NCBI RefSeq assembly: GCF_024713975.1
Contig: NC_091112.1
Span: 3,909,001 to 3,973,000 of the forward strand
Direction of reading: 5' to 3'
DNA length: 64,000 nt
Origin: Paralichthys olivaceus
Taxonomy: Eukaryota > Chordata > Actinopteri > Pleuronectiformes > Paralichthyidae
Positions 26,821 to 38,876 of this stretch are shown one piece after another. Made by a program: the position numbers and the translations under genes. The notes below the pieces were generated by a model. That model was not told where the DNA came from and searched no databases. It worked only from the letters and a program-made list of their open reading frames with translations. How positions within the stretch are numbered: the first letter of the stretch is position 1; each line of letters begins with the position of its first letter.

Positions 26821-29800
26821 GTTTTAGCTCCTCCTATTACTGCAACCAATAATAATAATAATAATAATAATAATACTCATAGTTATCATGTGATATTAAA
26901 AATTAAAATATATTTAAAAAACTGAATCTTAGTAATTATTGTTATTACTAATTATTATAAAGCAGCACTGCCCCCCCCCCCCCCCCCACTTCAATATCTG
27001 TACATTGATAAATTTACAAAAATGTAATAATAATGACAATCGACAGCACATAATTCAAACAAGAATTAGTGGCTAGTACACATGAGCAAAAAGTTTCTGT
27101 CCCTTAACATCCAGGTGAGTATATACTGTATTTGTATAAGATAAAGTCCAATATATAGACATATAGTGTTAGAAGCAAATACTTTTGTTTTATAAAAAAA
27201 AATAAAGTGAAATACAATTAAGTGATCTTAATTTAAGTATCAGCTACTAAAGGAGCAATATCTTTTTTGTTTAATGTTGAAATTCTCTTCCTTCTTTTCC
27301 AATTCATCTTTTTCTGTAACACCTATTGAGGAGAATTTGTAATTTCTCGATACTTGACTCCTCTTTAAATTTAGTTTCATTGCTGCAACTTTGCACTAAA
27401 GTGAAAAGCTATTTTTGCATCAGTCCAGCAGGAAGCACCATTATCAAACACGTGTAACCTGTTGGGTTGTTTTTATTTACCTGAGAAAGTCGTGTTACAT
27501 GTGCTGCAGATGATTTTATGAGCAACTACACATTTCCCTGCCCTTAAATGATCCATAAATTAATTCTCTTTCTAGATGAGAAAGTAACACAGGAAATTCC
27601 ACCTCGTTTGTTTGTTTCACTACTGCATTAGAACAGTGAAGGAAGTTGATGAGTGGTTGATGTTGATGAATATCTTATTTTGAATGACCTGTTTTTGGCA
27701 TTTTTTCAGCAGAAAGTAGGTGACATTAACGTGACATTTGCAGCTGCATACTTACTTTCCATTACAACAAGAAACTTCTGCATCATTAGAGGAAGGGAGG
27801 AGATACTGTGAACACACTGTACACTTGTCTCATTCTCTCTGGCTCTAAATGAACATGTAGAAATAAGTTGCCAAGTCTTGACTTGTGAACACTCCTATGC
27901 TGAGTCTTTCCCCGCACACACTCCAGCCTCTGATATTTGCATATAAGCTGCAGAAAGAATGAGTCATGCTTCACAATGGCATTTTAAACATGTGAGGTGA
28001 AGAGCGAGTCTATCTGTGTGTGTCTGTATGTGAGTACAGCCCTCAGGAAATGTTTCTGTTTCCTACAAGCGTTTGTCACCTTTGAAATGATCAATCGTAG
28101 AGTTTGGATTATTAGATTTAAACTTGAATTTAGTCAGATGTTTGCAGAATAACAATGTATTTAGTGTCACTGTATAAATAATATTGTTAAAATATGATAA
28201 TCGTCTCTTGTGATGACGAAATGTCAACTATCGCTAAGCAATTCATGTGGTGGCTCTGAAATCGAGTGGTTAGAAGTCAAGTACAAATATATAAAAAAAT
28301 TATACTTGTGCTCAAACTGAATGAATGTTCATAGTACATAGAACTTTACCTACATAAAAACATTTCTACCATGTTAAAAGTGCATGTTATATACTATAAA
28401 TTTCACTGATAATTCATTGTTTCCATAGTATTTTCTATGTATTTTTCACATCGATTACACTTAACGTTTTATTTTATTTCATCTAATTGTTCTGAAATAA
28501 GAAAAACAAATTTTTTTCTTGTTCCACAAGTTGACTCCTGCACTCAGAGGCCTACAACGTGCGTGTGCCAGTAATTTGCATATGTATTTGGGTGTGTGTA
28601 TACATGTCTTGCTTTTCTCACCTCCACCCAGGAGGTTGTTTTTCTCTCTTTGTTTGTCTGTTAGCAGGATTATGCAAAACCATGAAACATTCTGGAACCC
28701 TAACCCTATGACCGAAGGAGGAACCCATAACAGTTTGGCTTGGATCTGGATCAGGGTGCAGATCCAGGATTTATTTTTCAGTTTCTTTAACATCCTGAGA
28801 CATTTTTTTCAACATTTTCATTGATTTCTCAGAGAATAATTCGCGGATCTTGATGAAAGAAATCAGGCCTGTTTATAGGACTGATATTTATGAGTGTGTG
28901 CAACTTGCGCAGATCATATAAAAATCTGGAGCCAGTAGATTTAAATGTGGTTTCATACTGAGTGCTTCAGTCTAGTTCAATATCAAATTGCACTGTAAGG
29001 AGGGAAAGTGCATGAATGGAAAACGGGTTCTGGGGATGAGTAATGAGTCTTTGGAGCACAGGTCACAGGTTTCCAGCAGCTTGTTGCTTTGTTTGTTTCA
29101 TGTGCTTGGTAGGAAAAAACATATGAAGAAAAAAAGATAAACCATTAAATTAAATTTGAGAAGCATGTTTCATCTGTCCACGACTGATTTAAATGATTCT
29201 TTTCTTCCTCTCTGCACGTGGATACCGACAGAACTGATCATTATCTGATCTTACTGTAACCTCATTTGACGTAATTTAATCGGAACAACCCACACTGCCT
29301 CTGCTTCTCCTCTGTCTCTGTGTAGATGAGCTGGGATGACGCTGGAGTACAGCTGAGCTTTGGTTTATCTGACTCTTAGTTCTGCTGTGAAAAATGTGTT
29401 TCAGTGTTGGAGAGCAAGTTGTGACAGTTCATGGCGGCTCACAATGTTTGTTTTAACCTGCTCCACCAGTGACCTGTTGACTCTGCTCCATCAGTCTGCA
29501 TTGAGGAGATATTTTACAGTAAAAAACACGCCGCAAAGACAACATACATGTTCAGTGACGCATTCTTCTACATCAATCATCAGATTTCAAGGCATTATTT
29601 AATAATCTTCTGTAATGACACAATAGATTTGCGTTAATAAGTTGATTAATTGATTGTGCGATTATTAGATTTAAACATTTACGTCATTCCAAATGTTTCC
29701 TATTTCCTGTTCCTCGTGTGAAGATTTGCTGTTTTCTCTGTTTTAAAATGTTGATTAAATGTTGAATAAAGTTTAGTTGGACAAACAAACAAATGGAAAA

Positions 29801-30000
29801 TGTCACTTTAGGCTTGAGGAATTTGTGAAAAATGATTATCTAATGTGTTAAATTGAATTAGCTGCCACACAGAGCAAACCTCTGGAATGAACACATGTGA
29901 CTGCATGCAAAAGACTTGATTAGGTGTGATGGAAAATATGCACACACAGACACACACACACTCACAAAAATATTTTGATGGACCCACTGAGACGTGATTA
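26821..30000. other. Gene-free region between smim13 and zc3h12a
   Basis: The region contains an AAT trinucleotide run at about 26846-26872, a C homopolymer of about 20 bases at 26969-26988, a dispersed repeat copy at about 28640-28970 and a CA run near 29940-29962. No coding exon was recognised. Confidence 0.6.
28640..28970. repeat. Dispersed repeat A/C copy
   Basis: The copy begins tgtttgtctgttagcaggat followed by tatgcaaaac and continues through ggatctggatcagggtgcag, tctcagagaataattcgcgg and gtttatgagtg-like text. The first block recurs at 34711-34738 in the zc3h12a intron, and its reverse complement resembles the end of the 17930-18215 copy. I remember this sequence type as abundant in percomorph fish. 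Confidence 0.55.
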
Positions 30001-30015
30001 TTTGTCATTATTATT

Positions 30016-30736
30016 TTTATTTCATAACCTTGCCATTGATGTCATATTCATGACCATAAGTCAGTTTGTGACTCATTAATGTGACGACAAATTACCCAGA
30101 GGTACGTACGTTCGTGTCAAACTGACAAGCAACTGATTAACTCTGAACATCTCATTTCTCATGATTGTCACAGAAAACTGCCCCGTTTTCAAAACTTGAG
30201 GAGAGTGTCTACAGCAAACTGTGGCAGGGCTGAGCAACAGTATCTATTGTAGAAACGTTAAATTAAACACACTGAGCAGAGAATATAAAGCATTAAAACG
30301 CAGATTTAAATCTCATCATCTGTGAGATTAAACATTAATTGTGCATCACAGTAACAGGACATTATCTTTACACCATGACACATTAACTGAGGGGTTGGTG
30401 GAGTTTCATTGTTGCCCAACTCATTGGATATTTGGCAGCGAGAGCGTAAATGTTGCACAGTGCCAATATGACACAAACACATATTTATATTCATCTCATC
30501 CAGGCCACTCCGTACAGTACGCTGTGAGTATCAGGGTGTTACTCCCCGTTAACCCCAATATGTTGCCATAAAAATCAACTTTTCTTTCTACATTTTAATT
30601 TAAGATACAATTTGTATCAACTGCATACTGCAAAAACTATTTATAGCAAGGTGGATACCACAATACAAAAAAATACAGAAACTCATGTTTATCACAATTT
30701 CTGCAGCTGTTCTAGTCTTTGCACTGAAAGACGGTC
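30016..30736 (-). other. zc3h12a: zc3h12a 3' UTR with candidate poly(A) signal
   Basis: This is minus-strand sequence after the TGA at 30737-30739. It is AT-rich. AATAAA (plus-strand TTTATT at 30016-30021) is one possible end. A short hairpin-forming sequence, GATAC-AAATT-GTATC, lies at 30604-30618. Regnase-1 mRNAs of mammals are known to be self-targeted through 3' UTR stem-loops. Confidence 0.4.
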
Positions 30737-33700
30737 TCATCTCAGTGGCCGGTTCTGACTCTGCAGCCTGAGGATCTCAGCGACAAGCATCTGTGGATCC
30801 ATCGACTGAGGGAACATTTCCATGGCCGTGTCCACCAAGTGGGCGCTGAAGATGGCGAGGAGCTTCTTTCGAACAACCTCTCGCTCCTCTCTGCTGGGTT
30901 GGGTTGCCTGAGGGGGCTCCCACTGGGAGCACTCCGCCGGCAGGTGGCGGACCACCGAAGGATGACCCCCAAATGGATCGGACCAGTACGTCTGCTGCTG
31001 TCGGTTGTGGACTCTGCCGTGCTGGAAATCAGCCGGCTGACTGTATGCAGTAGGCATGCTGACCGGGTACGCTGGGTAGCCATGGTAATGAGGTGGGCCG
31101 TAGGGGGACGTATCAGAGCTGTGGCTGCTGACGGGTCCGATGCTATGATGGTGGCTGTGGTGGTGGAAAGGTGGTGCACTCCCCTGAGAGGGAGGACCGT
31201 GTGAGCAGCAGCTGCATGGTGCTTGAGGGCCGTGCTGCTGTTGGACACTGTGGAAATGCTGGCAGCCCCTGTACGTCGCCCCATACTGGCAATCAGTAAT
31301 CCAGGGAGCCTCCATTGGCTGACTGTCAATGGAGCCTAAACCAGAGTCCAGCTGAGATTCACGCACTGAGCTGTGGTCCGAGGAGGAGTGGAAGCTGCCT
31401 CTTTCCTTTCTGCACGTCGGCTTCTTGCTGGAGCGGTGACCCGTCTTCACCTGAGCTACATGTTCGTTTTTATGATCTTTCTTCAATGAGCCGATTTCGT
31501 GTCCCAGACTCAGTTTCTTGGCCATGTCCTCCACCAACAAGAGGCTCTGTCCCGGGACAGGAATGGAACAAGCTGAGGACTGTTTCTGAGCAGCTGAAGG
31601 GTGCTTAGCGTTCTCCCGAAGCTCATCGGCGACCAAGCGGTTGGACTGTTTGGCTCGCTCAGGATGGTGGAATTTACATTTGATTCCGTAAGTGCATTTC
31701 TTTCCTGAAAGAGGAACGAAAGGTTTAGCAGTGATGATCATTGACAGACGATAGGAACAAGTCTGGTGCAGCTGAACACATTAAACACAAGTCAGCATCT
31801 GGGTCACATCGTAGACGTGCTCTCACCATAAGGGCACAGGAGTTTTTTCTGCGTCTTTGGAAACTTCCGCAGGAAGTTCTCCAGAGTTGGTCCATAGCGG
31901 CCTAGAGGATCATCAGGAGGCATAAACCTGCGTCAGAGTGAAAATTTAACATTAGTCTAAAAGTGGAAACGTCTCTCCTCCTCTTTATAACAGACACATT
32001 TTTCCTTTATCTGTATCATGTTCCACTTTGGAAGCAGCGAGGGAAGACTAACTTGTTATTAACGAAGGAGTACATGAGCAGCCTCTCCTCGATGAAGCGC
32101 TTCCACTCCGGTTTCTCCCCCTGAAGGTCCCGATACATGTCGTTGGACACGATGATGCCGTCAGACTCGTAGCCCAGCTTGACGATGAAGCAGTCGTCAT
32201 TACAGACCACTCGCTTGCCTGCGACGCGCCGCGACGGCGTGAACACCAGGAGCTTCCTCCTCTCCAGGTCGAGCAGAATGTGCTGATCTGTGAACAACAC
32301 GTGAGGATGCATGAGGGGATAATTGAGGACACACGTTGTAATTAGAGTCATGACAAGCAAGCAGGCAGAGAAAGTGAACTCAGTGACCTGCTCTGTCTGT
32401 TTGTGTATCTCCAGCATTAAATAACAGTTGATTAGTCAGTGTGAGGATGTGAAACTGTGAACTGCTCAGCAAACCTAATCTAATCCAATATTCATAATTA
32501 CAGTTTGTCAGGGTTTCACAGAGCAAATAGATTTACCCTGATTACATATTAACTAAAGGCCCACAACAAACATCCTGCTGCTGTGAAGCACAAACTGCTC
32601 ATCTACATAAAGCAAACACTCAGAGTCTGAAGCCACATCAGGACATTGTAATAATTGACGCTTATGTTTCAGTTTCACAAAGAGTCCGAAAAAACACATT
32701 TTGATCTTTCGAGGTTGAAGCTAAATAGATCACAGACAAAGGTTAACCTACATCGGGTCTTTCCCATTTCCGAGAAATGCACCCTTGTTTTATTTGTGAA
32801 GTGAAAGGTGAAAATCTATATTAATACCTCCAAGAACAAAAGTTTTGATGTTTAAATACTTTAAAATCCAAACAGATTCAGTTTACAAGGATAAACGACA
32901 GGGGAAAATATAAAATTCACACATGTGAGCGACTGAACCCTGCAGTTGTTTTTCTTGAACCATTCTGATGACCATTCCAACAAATGATTTAATCTCTGTG
33001 TGTACAGTGCCAGGTAAAGAAGGAAGTAGTTCACACACTGACGTCCGATCATATTACCTGTAATGGGAACATCTGGCCGCGGCTGCTCCTTCCTCCACAA
33101 GGGAACAAACACTGTGACATTGGTGTGACCTCTGTCCAAGAAGAAATTCACAGCCAACTGGATTCCCAGACACGAGAAGACTTCCTTGTTCCCGTGGCTT
33201 TGAGAGTCAATAGAAACCAGGAGATACGAATGAGACAAAGGAAAATGTCACACATTAACAAATGAAACACAAAGCGTTTAGGAATGAAAGCGTCACGCCG
33301 AGCCAGTTCTCGTTAAAAGAGTGACGTTTTATAATCTTTGTTGATCACAGCTCTTATCACTGAACCCGATCACGACAGGATGAACCCACACGTCTGATTT
33401 TCTCATGGTGAGTAAGGCGATGAAGTCTTTAATGATTACCCTCATCTAGGTCACGGTATTTCTGACTTTCTACTAACTAACTGAGTCACTGATGACAGAG
33501 GATGCATCAATTACGGTCCTGATAATCATTATAGATATTTATAAAATAAATTGATCAATTTAATATCTAATAGATAACATAAAAATAAAAAACAGTCTGT
33601 CATTAAGTTCTCAAAGATTGCATCAAATTTACTATGTTTGAAAAGGAAGTTAATTCACATCTGAGGAGCTTCTAAGAGAATTTCGGGCAAAAATGGGAAA

Positions 33701-36629
33701 CAGTTATTTAATTTGTACAATTGTGTAAAAGTACATTAACTATCATAGCACAAATAAACTACACTGGTTGCTTGGCTTTAAAAAGTTCAATTACCATCCA
33801 CTGAGTTTCTCCAAATCAATATCAGCAGCCCAAAGAAATACCGTGGATTAGTTATGAAAATACTTTCCTTATGCATTTACTTAAACAAAGCCTCACTGTG
33901 ACAACACAGCACTCGTACGTGCTCAGAGGCCTCCAAGGCTTTTTGCATGTGTCAAGTTTAAAGTCAGAAGACAAGGAAAGACTTCAGCCTATAGGAACTC
34001 GGCAGGGTGAACTGGTGTAGCTGTTGAAATAGGGTTTTTTTTCTGCAAGCATTGAAGGTCCTCAAGGAAACAAAAAGCGGCACACGCCTATGTGAGCGCT
34101 CTGATTTGCATACTAGAGCAGCTAGTTTACAACATGCCTGAACGGGCGTGCCTGGCTGGGAGAGGCAGAAGCACAGTGAGGTGTGTATGCTCTGCACACA
34201 CCGAGTACATACACTGTATTTGGTTTTCCTCGTTCTCACGTCCATTTCCGGAACCATCTAGCCTCCAACTGCGCGTTAGTGCGTGTCTCAGCGTGATAAT
34301 GAGGATGAGGGCAATGGTTGGGTACACACACAGACAGACTTCCCGTAATGACTAGTCATGGATCGTTCCTAGAGGTGCAGATAACAGCACTTCCTGCTTC
34401 TCTATGGCAACCGCCAACACAGAAGAAATTGAACCAACTGTCTTTGGGAACACGATGGCCTCTCTGCCAACCACATAATAGCCGGTGGCTGAGTGAAGCT
34501 GTAATTGTGTGTGCAGAAGTGTATTGTGCTCCGAGTTAAATGACATTTGACACAATTAAACTGGTGTTGATCAATTACGAGAAATGCAAATACAGAGCCA
34601 GCAACCATTACGTGCCCTGAACCTCAAACCTGTTCAACCCGACAATTTGTCATTTAGATTTAGAACCAAATTATTTTTTTATTTCACTTCTGCCTCCACA
34701 CGTCTATGTGTTTGTTTATCGGCAGGATTATGCAAATAGTGCTGAATTGATTTTTACTACACTCGGTGGAGGGGCAGCTCGCGGAAGGAAGAACCGTTTG
34801 AAGTCTTAGTTTGAAATCAGACATAATGTTGACGTAATTGCGAGATAATTGACAAGATAATTTTTCCTCTGTAATCAACTGTGCCAAGTTCCATTGATTA
34901 TTATTGTTTGCCTGTCGATGACATGACTGAAATGCTTCAACCACTATAGGTGGATTGAATTGTGGTAGTTAGGACATTCACATACAACCACAGGATGAAT
35001 TGCAATTAATTTGATAATCACACATAATGATACACGTGTTGAATTCTTGGTCATGTTAAAACACAGCCACGTGTTTAACTGTACTGTGACACACGTGACA
35101 TGAATCTTTTTCGACTACTGCTACAGTTTGGCACTTTTGAAAATGTTACCTATACCTATAAAAGCTAAGATTACCTTAGTTAGCATTGTCTCTGTGAGCA
35201 CGAAACTCCTAGTGACCTTAAGATGTGATTAGTTTTACTTCATCTATTTGATTTTTAGTTTTTTGAACACGACACGACACATGCTGCAAAAGTAAAACAT
35301 TTGCATATTAGCATGCTGACGTTTGCATTTAGCTCCAAGCGTTAGTGCGACGAGCCCCGCAGAGTTGCTAATCTTTTAAACATCATAATTATAAGATTGT
35401 GTTGACGCAGTTAACGTTAATTACACGTTTGACTAAAAATTATGCTTTAAAGTTAAATAAACTTAATTGAGTGTTAATTGTGCTGATGACGCTAACAGGG
35501 TATAGGGGCAGTGCCACTGAAAGAGAATCACACACACAATCTTAGTTTCTAAAACACCAATCATGAAAACTGTCACTGAGACTAAAATATCGTCAGGTCA
35601 ACCGTTCAGAACTGATCAGAAATGTATGAAGCTCTACTAATCTGTAAAAAACACTTTGGTCTCAGCTTAAACTAAATTCAAGTTCATAGATTTAATGAAA
35701 GTTAAAGAGATAAATTAAATAAAACACAGAGTTAAAGAAAGTTCTTATAGTGCTGATGTCGTCAAATATCCCCAATCACACCGATATTCAGTTTCCAGTC
35801 ATATCACGGCTGCATTTATTTTCATTGTCAATTATAACTACATTAATTTTCTCCTTTAAGTCAACTGACAGAAAATAATCGACAAATGCCAACTGCTCAA
35901 AATGAATTAAAATATTATTTGATCATCCACATAGTTGCCATTTGATCAACTAATTGATTAATCAACATAAAGCAGATGATATATTTATCTATATAATGAT
36001 TTAAATAATAAGAAAAAAGTGACAACCTATGAATTTGGGGTAAATTTGCCTGAAAAACCAGATGAAACTATTTATTTTGTGTGGAGTCCTCGGCCAGTTT
36101 CTCACCTCATGGCCACATTGCTGCCGTCTATAACGATGGGTCTCAGGGCATCTTCATCCTCGCTGCTCTCCTCTCTGGTCCGAGGAGTCGACACGGCGAC
36201 AGGCAGCTGCAGCGTGGGGCCCGCAGCCTGGGGGTCCCCTCTGGGCAGCACCACCGACATCATGGTCACCGGCACCTGTTTGGGCTCCTGATCCATCTTC
36301 ATCAGCTCCCCCAGAACTTTATCTGTGTCTATGCTGGGGCCAAACTTCTGCTGAACGGACCGAACCTGAGCCGTGGAGTATCCCAGCTTGAGGAAGAAGT
36401 CCATCTGGGCCTCCAGCTGCTCGGGGTCCAGGGATGGGTCGGGTTCAGCAGAGGACATTTTCTCACAGGACGGACGGGAGGTGTTTTGCACAGGGAGGAG
36501 TGAGGGGAAGATCCATGCAGCAGCGGCAGAGTCTGTGGGGTTCCAACAGGTCGCGGCTGGGATTTTACTCCACGGGTGCACAGATTTAAAAACTTCAGCA
36601 TTCATCCCTTCGTCCTCGGCGTAGCTCAT
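30737..36629 (-). CDS. zc3h12a: Regnase-1 (ZC3H12A/MCPIP1) endoribonuclease
   Basis: Five coding exons on the minus strand: 36106-36629, 33058-33197, 32053-32287, 31827-31927, 30737-31704; 655 residues. Domains: a UBA-like segment (about 70-115, [10 protein letters not shown]); the NYN/PIN nuclease (about 163-320) with DGSN (D168, N171), the Asp pair D252/D253 and SND D271, which correspond to human D141, D225/D226 and D244; a CCCH zinc finger C331-C337-C343-H347; a low-complexity His/Ser/Pro region; and a conserved C-terminal segment ([19 protein letters not shown]). The family cuts stem-loops in inflammatory mRNA 3' UTRs. VLPRG at 127-131 resembles the MALT1 cleavage site, and DSGLGS at 453-458 the IKK/beta-TrCP degron. 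The residue after the Asp pair is Cys254, where I recall Arg in human. The third exon uses a weak GTTAGT donor. ZC3H12B/C/D fit less well. Confidence 0.94.
33198..36105 (-). other. zc3h12a first coding intron
   Basis: This 2.9-kb intron interrupts the nuclease domain inside the Ser codon that follows NVAM. It contains repeat fragments at about 34700-34760 (shared with 28640) and 35308-35345 (shared with 7515). Nothing else was recognised. Confidence 0.7.
34700..34760. repeat. Fragment of dispersed repeat A/C
   Basis: The block tgtttgtttatcggcaggat followed by tatgcaaat matches the start of the 28640 copy. It lies within the zc3h12a intron. Confidence 0.5.
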
Positions 36630-37782
36630 TCATGTCCTAAAAACGTTTCCAGTGTCAGGTCTGCATTCCAGAAAGACAGAGACGTTTGATTACCATGTGT
36701 TACAGCCACAACTGTGAGCAAATTAATCAATCAGTCGATTCACACCGGCCGTGGAGAAAGTTTTAGAGATTATTTGCATGAGTGAAAGTAGCTATACTGC
36801 AATCAAAGTAAACATAGCATTATTAGCAAAATATATTTAAAAGTATCATCGATATCATGGATTCATGTGTTCTTTAACAATTCCTAGGATATTACGTTAG
36901 AACCAATAAAGATTTTCAAGACCTTCTCTGCAAAGTGACTAAATGTTGTTAAATACATGCAGCAAAACGAAGAACTGATCTGGGAATTGTTACGGAGTAG
37001 TAGACCCAAATTTAAATATTTGAAAAAAGCAGCGTATAATTGTATTTACGTTCAATACCTGAGTAAATATTCATAGTTACTTGATTGTTTAAGCCGAATT
37101 CACCTCGATTCTGCTTTTCTTCAGTGAATTCAGTATATTCGAGTGACAAGGCAATATCAAGACAGCACATTGGACTTCGGGAAACCGAGGATAACCGTAA
37201 TACAGTACTTATCACACATTTTATAGACAGATAAATAAAATAATCATAAAACTAAAGTGATAAGTTGCAGCCCTATTTCCTGTAGTCTTAAACCTACTTT
37301 GCCACTTTTCTATTTGTGTACTAATGGATGTTCTCATCATCAATAAACATACGTTACCATCACAGTTTGCTTGAGCAACAGGTGAAATCTTCAAATGTCT
37401 TATTTTGTCCCCAAAAAAACATTTTACAGTCAAATAAATAAATGAGAAGCACATTCTCACATTTCAGAGGCTGGAACTGGATTCATCTATTTTTCCTTTG
37501 CCTGTAAATGATGGTGAACTACAAAGATTTCCTATTAAACTTAATCCACAGAATAATTTGAGACACTGGAGAAGTCTGAGAACATGCATCAGTACATTTA
37601 AATCAAACGTGAACAGGGAGGGACCAGTATCTGACTGGTTTGAATCTCCAAACTGTTAAGACTCCACGGTTTCTCCTTCAGTTGCATATCAATGGAAACA
37701 CAGGGCAGAAGTATAAGTGTTTAAAAAGTCGCTCCTGCTGTTTCCGCCTCACCTGAAACTTCACAAAATTAGACAAACGTAC

Positions 37783-37930
37783 CTGTGCGTCAGACGCGTC
37801 TTTCTATTTGGGAAGTGTGCGTGTGTGTTCACCGCGGGTTTCACGTGAACACTGACTCTGCAGATCACTGCCGAGCAGCCTCCCTCTGTGTCACAGCCGG
37901 TACAAGGAAGTTAGGGTTTTTCCCTGTTGT
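37783..37930 (-). promoter_or_regulatory. zc3h12a: Probable zc3h12a non-coding first exon and promoter
   Basis: A locally GC/CpG-rich block on the minus strand ends in CGCACAG followed by the donor GTACGTTT at 37782/37783. The coding exon downstream has a plausible acceptor (GTTTTTAG) about ten bases before its ATG, so a spliced 5' UTR is likely. The outer boundary is not defined. The sequence ggtttttccc near 37914 is only a partial kB match. Confidence 0.45.
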
Positions 37931-38590
37931 TGACATCAGCCAACGAGCAGCATGCGAACCAACCAGGAGGTCTGAGCGAGTCACATGCTGGGATACCGGT
38001 GAAAACAAGTGTGGCGGGAGGCGATGCAATCTGGCACCATATCCGTGCGTCCATTACGCACGGATACATGAGCAGAATTGCGCAAAGAAATGGTTTTCAC
38101 TCAGGAGTATATGCTGCAAAGATTATTGTGCAATGTGTTTAAACCTGGAATATTTTCAACACAGTTTTAATCAGTAAGAACAGACTAAAATTACTTCACA
38201 GCCAAATAACAGATGTATTTTGTTTTACACCAAAACTCTAAAATAGGTTTAGCATAAATGACTGTTATATTATGGTGAAACTGAAAAGTAAAGCCTCCCA
38301 GTAAAAAAAAAAAAGAAAGAATTCTTATTTAAAAGTATTGAAACTCAAGCAGGGCCGTATAGAACCACAAGAGAGCCCCAGGGCAAAGAGACACTATGGA
38401 TCCCACATTTCTGTCACTCGCTGTCTGTTTGTACTTTTTTCAGTCATCCGGAGGCACACATTCAGATATCAGGAAATACAACATGCACTGAATAATAAAG
38501 GCTTTCAATTCAATATTCAATAATTCAATAGTAATTTAGCAGATGGTTTTACAGTTCTGTTTCTGTTTTTTTTTGTATCGTAGTCCTCAC
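37931..38590. other. Intergenic spacer between zc3h12a and the PLC-like gene
   Basis: The GC-rich promoter flank declines into AT-rich sequence. No gene was recognised. Confidence 0.5.
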
Positions 38591-38876
38591 TTTATTCCAT
38601 TTAATTTTATAATTAATAAACGATCATTTATGCAGGATGGAAAAAGACAAGAAAATCAGATTAGACGAAATGAGGGGGAATCACTTTGAGTCCTGAGATT
38701 CTTCTGTATTAATTTATATTTTATTTGTTGTTTAGTAGCATGTTAATATGAAAAGTGAAGAAGACAATAAAGGGGCAAAATAATCCTTAATATGTTTTAA
38801 TTTTTCTTCCACGGGATTCATTCCAAAATATTCGTTAATATGAGGTCATAATATTCAAATTTACTCATTAATGTTT
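38591..38876 (-). other. 3' UTR of the PLC-like gene with candidate poly(A) signals
   Basis: Minus-strand AATAAA occurs at 38720-38725 and 38591-38596 (TTTATT on plus), shortly after the TGA-type stop region at 38877. Either could end the transcript. Confidence 0.45.

Noticed and set aside
26969..26988. C homopolymer as a functional element
   Set aside because: Most simply a simple-sequence run, and a likely site of sequencing or assembly error.
37914..37924. NF-kB site in the zc3h12a promoter
   Set aside because: The sequence gggtttttccc misses a key position of the consensus, so it is only a weak match.
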